A DNA stretch of 7,669 nucleotides from Streptosporangiaceae bacterium (GTDB taxonomy: Bacteria; Actinomycetota; Actinomycetes; Streptosporangiales; Streptosporangiaceae), in the NCBI GenBank assembly GCA_030050125.1, contig JASIJN010000102.1:1-7669 (forward strand), in the 5' to 3' direction. The position numbers and the translations under genes were made by a program. How positions within the stretch are numbered: the first letter of the stretch is position 1; every line of letters starts with the position of its first letter. This document shows positions 1 through 5,429 of the stretch, piece by piece. Below the pieces are notes generated by a model that saw only the letters and a list, made by a program, of their open reading frames with translations, ran no database searches and had not been told where the DNA came from.

Positions 1-551
1 TGCTCCAGTTCTTCACCGCCAACACCCGCGGGATCGGCGCCAATATGGCCCTGGAGAGCGACTCCTTCAGCCTCGGCTCGCAGATCCAGATCGGCTACCT
101 GCCCGTGCTCATCTTCGTGGTCGCCGTGGTGGTGCTGGTCGGGCTGCAGTACTTCCTGTCCCGGTCCAAGTACGGCCGGCTGATCCGCGCCGTGGCCGAC
201 GACAAGGAGGCGGCGCAGCTGGCCGGGGCCGACTACCGGCACGTGTTCGGCATCGCGGCGGCAATCGCCCTCGGCACGGTGGCGCTCGGCGGCGTCGCCT
301 ACGGCATGTACTCCCAGCTCGACCCCACCGCGGGCACCGACACGATCCTGCTGTTCGCGTTCGCGGCCGTGGTGATCGGCGGGCTCGGCTCCCTGTGGGG
401 CACCCTGCTCGGCGGCGTGGTGCTCGGCGTGGCCCAGCAGATCGGGGCCCAGATCAACATCTCCGATGAGGTCCTCGCCGGGTTCATCGTGTTCCTTGTC
501 GTGCTCGCCGTGCGCCCGCAGGGCCTGATCAGCCGGGGAACCCAATCATGA
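1..551 (+). CDS. livH: LivH-type branched-chain amino acid ABC transporter permease (5' truncated by window edge)
   Basis: This is the C-terminal 182 residues of an inner-membrane permease of the LivH family (HAAT ABC importers for branched-chain amino acids and related carboxylates). The frame is open from position 3, so the gene starts outside the window; the ATG at 45 is internal. Visible are a membrane segment at about residues 31-50 of the fragment and the EAA-like cytoplasmic coupling loop at 59-81 (GRLIRAVADDKEAAQLAGAD). Further hydrophobic segments follow, including the conserved FAAVVIGGLGSLWGTLLGG stretch at about 119-137 and a last helix ending in VRPQGL, a typical LivH C-terminus. 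The coupling loop should contact a LivG/LivF-type ATPase, which is not encoded here. The stop overlaps the next permease gene (ATGA, 548-551), so the two are cotranscribed. Family assignment is firm; the substrate is not readable from the sequence. Confidence 0.93.
   Translation, partial: LQFFTANTRGIGANMALESDSFSLGSQIQIGYLPVLIFVVAVVVLVGLQYFLSRSKYGRLIRAVADDKEAAQLAGADYRHVFGIAAAIALGTVALGGVAYGMYSQLDPTAGTDTILLFAFAAVVIGGLGSLWGTLLGGVVLGVAQQIGAQINISDEVLAGFIVFLVVLAVRPQGLISRGTQS
535..540 (+). promoter_or_regulatory. Ribosome binding site of the LivM-type permease gene
   Basis: GGGGAA lies seven bases before the ATG at 548, inside the last codons of the upstream permease gene. It is a modest Shine-Dalgarno match. 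Because the ATG overlaps the upstream stop, translation of the two permeases is probably coupled. Confidence 0.5.
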
Positions 552-1639
552 GCCTGGCCACCGAAACCACCGCTCGCCCGGCAGAGAGCTTCCGGGTCAC
601 CCGGTCACGCAGAAACGTCGCCTGGACCGGGGCGGTCGCGCTGATCATCGTCGTGGTGTTCGCGCTGTTCCCGTACATCGTGTACTCGGGCACCACCGCC
701 ATCCTGGTGCAGGCGTTCATCGTGCTCACGCTGGCGAGCATGTGGAACCTGCTGGCGGGATACGCGGGCCTGGTGTCGGTGGGGCAGCAGGCGTTCGTGG
801 GGCTCGGGGCGTACTTCGTGCTGATCCTGGCCATCCATGGCTTCTCCCCGTTCGCCGCCCTTCCCGTGGCCGCGATCGGCTGCGGCGTCGCGGCGCTGCC
901 ACTGTGGTGGCTGGTCTCGCGGCTGCGCACCGGCTACTTCGCGATCGCCACCTGGGTGCTCGCCGCGACCGTCATGCTCATCATCGAGAAGTTCTCCTCG
1001 ATCGGCGGCGGGACCGGCATGCCGCTGCCCGGCCTGTCCGGGTACACCCCGGCTCTGCTCACCGCCTACACCTACTGGGCCGGGCTGGCCGTCACGGTGC
1101 TGGCGCTGATCGCCGTCTACCTGCTGCTGCGCGGCAGGCTCGGCCTAGTGCTCACCGCCGTCCGCGACGACGAGGTGGCCGCGCGCAGCTGCGGGGCCCG
1201 GGTCGGCCTGGCCCGGCTTCTGGTGTTCCTGGTGGCGGGCGTCGGCTGCGGCGCCGCCGGCGCGGTGCTGGCCATCAGCCAGCTTCAGGTGCAGCCCAGC
1301 GCGGTGTTCAGCGTGCAGTGGACCGCCGAGATGGCGTTCGCGACCATCATCGGCGGGCTGGGCACGATCGAGGGACCGATCATCGGCACCATCGTGTACA
1401 TGGTGCTGCAGCAAACGCTGGCCTCGTACAACGCGTGGTACCTGATCATCCTGGGCCTGGTCGCGATCGTCGTGGCCCTGTTCGCCCGCCGCGGCCTCTG
1501 GGGGCTGGTGGACGAGCACCTGAGCGTCCGGCTGTTCCCGGTGGGGTACTGGCTGCGCGCCGGGCGAAGAGGCGCGACGGCGTCCGGACGCGGGAGCGAC
1601 CGAGCGAACGACCCAGCGACGAGGGAAGACGGCGCGTAA
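548..1639 (+). CDS. livM: LivM-type branched-chain amino acid ABC transporter permease
   Basis: A complete 363-residue inner-membrane permease of the LivM family, the heterodimer partner of LivH in HAAT-type ABC importers. After a 25-residue polar N-terminus come hydrophobic segments from about residue 26. The family signature NLLAGYAGLVSVGQQAFVGL is at 67-86, with aromatic-rich helices at 105-145. The EAA-like coupling loop (LTAVRDDEVAARSCGARVG) is at 202-220, and FATIIGGLGTIEGPIIGT, the usual LivM pore region, at 264-281. The final helix is at about 297-313. The last 25 or so residues are a hydrophilic Arg/Asp/Ser/Gly-rich tail without family character. The start is set by the ATGA overlap with livH. 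In many such operons livG and livF follow livM. Here a convergent regulator follows instead, so the ATPases must lie upstream or elsewhere. Substrates of this family include branched-chain amino acids, amides, urea and aromatic acids; which applies here is unknown. Confidence 0.94.
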   Translation: MSLATETTARPAESFRVTRSRRNVAWTGAVALIIVVVFALFPYIVYSGTTAILVQAFIVLTLASMWNLLAGYAGLVSVGQQAFVGLGAYFVLILAIHGFSPFAALPVAAIGCGVAALPLWWLVSRLRTGYFAIATWVLAATVMLIIEKFSSIGGGTGMPLPGLSGYTPALLTAYTYWAGLAVTVLALIAVYLLLRGRLGLVLTAVRDDEVAARSCGARVGLARLLVFLVAGVGCGAAGAVLAISQLQVQPSAVFSVQWTAEMAFATIIGGLGTIEGPIIGTIVYMVLQQTLASYNAWYLIILGLVAIVVALFARRGLWGLVDEHLSVRLFPVGYWLRAGRRGATASGRGSDRANDPATREDGA

Positions 1640-1646
1640 AAGCGCC
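1631..1646. terminator. Small hairpin between convergent genes, possible weak bidirectional terminator
   Basis: GGCGC (1631-1635) and GCGCC (1642-1646) form a perfect five-base-pair GC stem around the loop GTAAAA, which contains the TAA stop of the LivM gene. It sits at the junction of two convergent genes only 30 bp apart, where a shared terminator would be expected. No T-tract follows on either strand and the stem is short, so this may be chance in GC-rich DNA. Confidence 0.25.
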
Positions 1647-1669
1647 CCTGAGGCTCGAATCAGTACGGC

Positions 1670-2587
1670 CTAGTTCGATGCCGACTGGGCGTGCAGGTCG
1701 GCCTCGATCTGGTGCGCGGTCTCGAGCAGGGCGGGCAGTATCTTGGCCCGCATCGCGGCAATGCTGACCCGGCTGGCGTGCGCGGACACATTGATGGCCG
1801 CGGTCCCGACGTCGGGGGCGCCGCGGATCGGCGCGGCGACCGCGCGCAGCCCCTCCTCCAGTTCCTGGTCGACGATCGCGTAGCCCTGGCTGGCCACCTC
1901 GCGCACGATCGACCGCAGCCGGTCCGGCTTGGTGACGGTGTGCGCGGTGAGCCGCTCGAACGTGGCCTCGGACAGATACCGCTCGAACTCATCGTCGGGC
2001 AGGTCGGCGAGCAGCACCCGGCCCATCGACGTGGCATAGGCCGGGAACCTGGTCCCGACCGAGATCGCGACCGTCATGATTCGCTTGGTGGGCACGCGGA
2101 CCACGTAGACGATCTGGAGGTCGTCGAGCACCGAGATCGACGAGGACTCGTGCAGCCTGGCCACGAGCTCTTCCACGTGCGGCGTCGCGACCTCGGGCAG
2201 GGCCAGTCCGGACAGGTAGGCGTAGCCGAGCTCGAGCACCCTCGGCCGCAGCGAGAACTCCCGGCCGTCGCTGCGCACGTAGCCCAGCTTGACCAGGGTC
2301 AGCAGGAACCGGCGGGCCGCCGCCCTGGTCAGCCCGGTGGCCCGGGCCACCTCGCTCAGGCTCAGCCGCTCGCGGTCCGGGCCGAACGCCCGGATCACCG
2401 CGAGCCCCCGGTCCAGCGACTGCACGAAGTCGCTGTTCCTCGCGGCCAGGCCGGTGTTGCCCGGCTCGCCGCTGCCGCCGCGCGCGACGGCAGGACCGCT
2501 GGTCAGCGCGTCGGCGTGGCGCGCGGTTTCCTCCGAGGACGACGCAGGCAGCACCGAATTGTTCGCGGTGCGCCCAGAGGTTCTCAT
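1670..2587 (-). CDS. IclR-family transcriptional regulator, PcaR/PcaU type
   Basis: A 305-residue cytoplasmic DNA-binding regulator. The conserved part begins at NSDFVQSLDRGLAVIRAFG (51-69), the opening typical of the beta-ketoadipate regulator subgroup (PcaR, PcaU, PobR, CatR). The winged helix-turn-helix follows (LSEVARATGLTRAAARRFL, about 77-95; wing GYVRSDGREF). The IclR effector-binding domain occupies about 125-300, with landmarks HESSSISVLD (146-155), RVPTKRIMTVAISVGTRFPA (164-183), YATSMGRVLLA (184-194) and AAPIRGAPDVGTAAINVSAH (251-270). The ATG at 2587 is preferred: the frame stays open upstream to 2797, but that part is Arg-rich, overlaps the synthase gene and lacks homology character. 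Even so, about 50 low-complexity residues precede the conserved core, longer than usual for the family. The gene converges on the permease operon. Relatives sense aromatic catabolites such as protocatechuate or beta-ketoadipate; the effector and targets here are inferred only. Other IclR subgroups cannot be fully excluded. Confidence 0.9.
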   Translation of the reverse strand: MRTSGRTANNSVLPASSSEETARHADALTSGPAVARGGSGEPGNTGLAARNSDFVQSLDRGLAVIRAFGPDRERLSLSEVARATGLTRAAARRFLLTLVKLGYVRSDGREFSLRPRVLELGYAYLSGLALPEVATPHVEELVARLHESSSISVLDDLQIVYVVRVPTKRIMTVAISVGTRFPAYATSMGRVLLADLPDDEFERYLSEATFERLTAHTVTKPDRLRSIVREVASQGYAIVDQELEEGLRAVAAPIRGAPDVGTAAINVSAHASRVSIAAMRAKILPALLETAHQIEADLHAQSASN

Positions 2588-2594
2588 TGACCGC

Positions 2595-2600
2595 AGCCTA
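2595..2600 (-). promoter_or_regulatory. Candidate -10 element for a leaderless iclR-type transcript
   Basis: On the minus strand TAGGCT matches the actinobacterial -10 pattern TAnnnT. It ends seven bases before the ATG at 2587, so transcription would begin at or next to the start codon. No Shine-Dalgarno sequence precedes that ATG, which fits a leaderless mRNA, common in actinobacteria. No good -35 box is visible at 17-18 bp spacing, so this is only a candidate. Confidence 0.3.
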
Positions 2601-2643
2601 GCGCGCCGGTACTCGGGGCGGCGCATCAGCCAGTGATCTTGTT

Positions 2644-2658
2644 GAGGTGGATCACCTC
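2644..2658. promoter_or_regulatory. 15-bp palindrome upstream of the IclR-type regulator gene, candidate operator
   Basis: GAGGTG-gat-CACCTC is a perfect 6+6 inverted repeat with a 3-bp centre, 57 bp upstream of the regulator's start codon. IclR-family proteins bind short palindromic or repeated half-sites and often autoregulate, so this could be the regulator's own operator. A second, overlapping inverted repeat, GTGATC (2633-2638) and GATCAC (2650-2655), shares its right half. The element also lies 36 bp past the stop of the synthase gene and would form a short hairpin in that transcript, so a weak terminator is an alternative. Confidence 0.35.
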
Positions 2659-2684
2659 GGCGGGAGCGGCGGGAGCGGCGAGCG
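2658..2684. repeat. Three-unit 9-bp tandem repeat
   Basis: CGGCGGGAG occurs twice perfectly (2658-2666 and 2667-2675). A third, degenerate unit CGGCGAGCG (2676-2684, seven of nine matching) follows. The array lies between the palindrome and the stop codon of the synthase gene. It looks like a small slippage product; no function is evident. Confidence 0.6.
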
Positions 2685-2694
2685 CGTGGGCGGG

Positions 2695-3690
2695 TCAGCC
2701 GGTGCGCTCGACCACGAACTCGCAGAGAGCCTCGAACGCGGCGCGGGCCGGAACGTCGGGCAGCGCGAGGATCTCGTCCCGCGCCGTCTCCGCCCACCGC
2801 CGCGTGTCCAGGCGCGCCATCTCCATGGCCGGATTCGCCCGCAGCAGCGCGAGCGCCTCCGCGTGAAGCGCCGGGTCGGTCAGCTCACCGCGGTTCAGCA
2901 GCTCCACGAGCCGCGCATCGCCCGAGCCAGCCGAGCGCAGCGCGTGCAGCATCGGCAGGGTCAGCACGCCCTCCCGCAGGTCCGTACCGGGCGTCTTTCC
3001 CGACTGGGCCGATTCACTCGCGACGTCCAGGATGTCGTCGCAGAGCTGGTAGGCGATGCCGAGCGCCTCGCACGCCGGGGTGATCCGCTCGACCACATCG
3101 TCGGGCGCGCCGGAGAACATGGCGCCGAACCGGCCCGAGGTCGCGATCAACGAGGCCGTCTTCTCGGTGACCACGCCCAGGTAGTGGCCGAGTGGATCCT
3201 CGCCAGGCCGCGGGCCGACGGTCTCCGCGACCTGCCCGTTGACCAGGCGCATGAAGGTCTCGGCCTGGATCCTGACCGCCTCCGGGCCCAGCCCGGCCAG
3301 GATCTGCGAGGCCCGCGCGAACAGGAAGTCGCCGGTCAGGATCGCGACCGTGTTGTCCCAGCGCGAGTTGGCACTGGGCAGGCCGCGACGGACCGCCGCC
3401 TCGTCCATCACGTCATCGTGGTAGAGGGTGGCCAGGTGGGTCAGCTCGATCGCAACCGCGGACGGCACGATCCGCGGGTCGCCGGGGTCGCCGAACTGCG
3501 CCGCCAGCAGCACCAGCGTGGCGCGGAACCTCTTGCCGCCGCCGCCGGTGAGGTGCCGGGAGGCCTCGGCCAGCAGCTCGTGCTGCGCCTGCGCGGCCTG
3601 TCGCAGGCCGTCCTCGACCCGCGCGAGGCCCTCGACGACCTCGGCTGCCAGCGCCGCGTCCGGCAGCTCCACCGTTACTACAGTGCTCAA
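2695..3690 (-). CDS. Long-chain trans-polyprenyl diphosphate synthase (menaquinone side-chain type)
   Basis: A 331-residue cytoplasmic prenyl elongase that adds isopentenyl diphosphate units to an allylic diphosphate in trans. All hallmark motifs are present: GGKRFR (51-56) for isopentenyl diphosphate binding, the first Asp-rich motif DDVMD (92-96) followed by RR (101-102), EKT (176-178), and the second Asp-rich motif DDILD (218-222) followed by GKTPGTDLREG (231-241). Both motifs supply the Mg2+-binding aspartates, so the enzyme should be active. The fifth residue before the first motif is small (Ala87). In this family that leaves room for long products, consistent with a hepta- to nonaprenyl tail. 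The start is TTG at 3690, supported by GAGGGAG five bases upstream. The gene lies 152 bp downstream of nuoN on the same strand, so the likely product use is menaquinone, the electron acceptor of complex I. Exact chain length cannot be read from sequence. Confidence 0.93.
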   Translation of the reverse strand: MSTVVTVELPDAALAAEVVEGLARVEDGLRQAAQAQHELLAEASRHLTGGGGKRFRATLVLLAAQFGDPGDPRIVPSAVAIELTHLATLYHDDVMDEAAVRRGLPSANSRWDNTVAILTGDFLFARASQILAGLGPEAVRIQAETFMRLVNGQVAETVGPRPGEDPLGHYLGVVTEKTASLIATSGRFGAMFSGAPDDVVERITPACEALGIAYQLCDDILDVASESAQSGKTPGTDLREGVLTLPMLHALRSAGSGDARLVELLNRGELTDPALHAEALALLRANPAMEMARLDTRRWAETARDEILALPDVPARAAFEALCEFVVERTG

Positions 3691-3842
3691 TCGGGCTCCC
3701 TCGCGGGTGATGCCCTCGCAGTGCCCGCGGGCTCAGCGGACCGAGTGCAAGACCACCCTCACGATATGTGCAAGGCAGAGTAATCCGAGGTATGCCCGCC
3801 GCGCCATCGGCGAACACCAGGCCGGGCCCGCCGGTCAGGCGC
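3691..3842 (-). promoter_or_regulatory. Intergenic region upstream of the polyprenyl synthase: RBS, spaced direct repeat, weak hairpins
   Basis: The minus-strand ribosome binding site GAGGGAG (3696-3702) supports the TTG start. A perfect 10-bp palindrome, GCCCGCGGGC, is at 3723-3732. The heptamer GTGCAAG (plus strand) occurs at 3745-3751 and 3768-3774, a 23-bp period close to two helical turns. Between the copies the minus strand reads TATCGT (3761-3766), a TAnnnT-type -10 candidate without a clear -35. Near the nuoN end are two weak hairpins: 3797-3812 (CGCCG/CGGCG, 6-nt loop) and 3816-3835 (ACC..GGC/GCC..GGT with one bulged base). Neither has a T-tract. The gap may hold both the end of the nuo operon and a separate promoter for the synthase, but no single element is proven. 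Confidence 0.35.
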
Positions 3843-5429
3843 TTACCGAACGAACAGCTGCGTCGCCGCGTGGTTGGTCAGGGTCAGCAGCCAGCCCGGC
3901 ACGATCCCGAGCACCAGGGTCAGCACCACCCCGACCGTCACCGCCGTCCCGGTGAACACGCTGGGCCTGACCACCGCAGGCCCGTCCGGCGCCGGATCGC
4001 TGAAGAACATCAGCACGATCACCCGGACGTACGGGAACGCCAGGATCGCGCTGCTGATCACGCCGACGATGACGACCGACAGCACCCCGCCGCTGATCGC
4101 CGCTTGGAACACCGCGAACTTCCCGGTAAACCCGCTGGTCAGCGGGATTCCGGCGAACGCGATCAGGAAGAAGGCGAAGACCCCGGCGACCAGCGGCGAG
4201 CGCTTGCCGAGCCCGGCCCAGCGGGACAGGTGCGCCGCCTCCCCGGTCTGATCGCGCACCAGGGTCACCACGGCGAACGCGCCGATCACCGCGACGCCGT
4301 ACGCGGCCAGGTAGAACATGCTGCTGGACAGGCCCGCGGCGCTGGCGGCGACCACGCCGGTGAGCACGTAGCCCGCCTGGGCGATCGAGGAGTAGGCGAG
4401 CAGCCGCTTCACGTCGGTCTGGGTGATCGCGACGATCGAGCCGACCAGCATGGTCAGGATCGCGATGGTGATCATCGCCGGGCGCCAGCTCCAGGTCAGC
4501 TGCCCGAACGCGACGTAGAACACGCGCAGCAGCGCGCCGAACGCCGACACCAGGGTGCACGAGGCCATCAGCGCCGTCACCGGCGTCGGCGCGCCCTGGT
4601 ACACGTCCGGCTTCCAGCTCTGGAACGGCACCGCGCCGATCTTGAAGAACAGGCCGAGGCCGAGCAGCGCGATCCCCGCATACAGCAGCGTGAGGCTGCC
4701 GGTGTTGGTCGAGGCGGCCGCCGCGATGGCCGACAGCCGGACCGAGCCGGCGAAGCCGTACAGCATCGCGATGCCGAACAGGAAGAACGCCGACGAGAAC
4801 GCGCCCAGCAGGAAGTACTTGACCGCCGCCTCCTGCGAGAGCAGCCGGCGCCGCCGGGCCAGGCCGCACAGCAGGTACAGCGGCAGCGACAGCACCTCGA
4901 GCGCGACGAACATGGTCAGCAGGTCGTTCGAGGCCGGGAACAGCAGCATGCCGCCCACCGCGAACAGGGCCAGCGGATACACCTCGGTGTGCGCGATGCC
5001 CGCCAGCAGGCCCTCGCGTTCCTCGGCGCTGCCGGGCACCGCCGCCGCCTGCGCGACGAACGGGCTGACCTCGACCGAGGATTCCGCGATCAACAGCACG
5101 CTGATGAAGGCCAGGACCAGGATCGTGCCCTGGATGAACAGCGTCGGGCGGTCCACGGCGACCGCGCCCATCGCGGCGATGTGGCCCGGGCTGCCGCCGG
5201 CGAAGATGTGACTGGTGGTGGCGACGACGATGGTGAGCACGAAGGCGGCCGCCAGGCCGCCGAGCGCCAGCGTCATCTGGATCGGGCGGCGCGCCGTCCG
5301 GGGGACGAACGCCTCGACCAGCACGCCGGCGACGGCGACGCCGAACACCACCAGCATCGGGGACAGCTGGCTGTACTCGATGCTCGGCGCGCTGATGGTC
5401 GAGCCGACCGCGGCCAAGGTCCCGGTCAC
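3843..5429 (-). CDS. nuoN: NADH-quinone oxidoreductase subunit N
   Basis: A 528-residue polytopic membrane protein, one of the three antiporter-like proton-pumping subunits of complex I. The proton-channel residues expected for the family are visible: Glu178 in FVALEVLSLPLY, Lys204 in AAVKYFLLGAF, Lys263 in FFKIGAVPFQSWKPDVYQGA (261-280) and Lys437 in TSGFTGKF. The amphipathic DVKRLLAYSSIAQAGYVL stretch is at 339-356. A long polar loop (about 116-148, Ala/Glu-rich) ahead of the conserved membrane core matches actinobacterial homologues rather than the shorter E. coli protein. The start is GTG at 5429. The frame stays open upstream, but AGAGGAG lies six bases before this GTG, and it overlaps the nuoM stop as GTGA. 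The gene ends the nuo cluster, with the polyprenyl synthase following after 152 bp. No defect is seen. Confidence 0.97.
   Translation of the reverse strand: MTGTLAAVGSTISAPSIEYSQLSPMLVVFGVAVAGVLVEAFVPRTARRPIQMTLALGGLAAAFVLTIVVATTSHIFAGGSPGHIAAMGAVAVDRPTLFIQGTILVLAFISVLLIAESSVEVSPFVAQAAAVPGSAEEREGLLAGIAHTEVYPLALFAVGGMLLFPASNDLLTMFVALEVLSLPLYLLCGLARRRRLLSQEAAVKYFLLGAFSSAFFLFGIAMLYGFAGSVRLSAIAAAASTNTGSLTLLYAGIALLGLGLFFKIGAVPFQSWKPDVYQGAPTPVTALMASCTLVSAFGALLRVFYVAFGQLTWSWRPAMITIAILTMLVGSIVAITQTDVKRLLAYSSIAQAGYVLTGVVAASAAGLSSSMFYLAAYGVAVIGAFAVVTLVRDQTGEAAHLSRWAGLGKRSPLVAGVFAFFLIAFAGIPLTSGFTGKFAVFQAAISGGVLSVVIVGVISSAILAFPYVRVIVLMFFSDPAPDGPAVVRPSVFTGTAVTVGVVLTLVLGIVPGWLLTLTNHAATQLFVR

Noticed and set aside
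742..1767. 341-codon plus-strand frame overlapping the LivM gene
   Set aside because: A shifted frame of a clear LivM permease with Arg/Gly/Ala-rich content; it also runs through the convergent junction without any domain.
2588..2797. 70-codon upstream extension of the regulator frame
   Set aside because: Arg-rich, overlaps the end of the synthase gene, and shows no family character; the ATG at 2587 is the better start.
2647..3783. 378-codon plus-strand open frame opposite the polyprenyl synthase
   Set aside because: Antisense to an enzyme with all catalytic motifs intact; Arg/Gln/Gly-rich translation with no recognisable domain.
3816..3835. Hairpin downstream of nuoN as an intrinsic terminator
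   Set aside because: The stem is only six pairs with a bulge, there is no T-tract, and similar pairings arise often by chance at this GC content.
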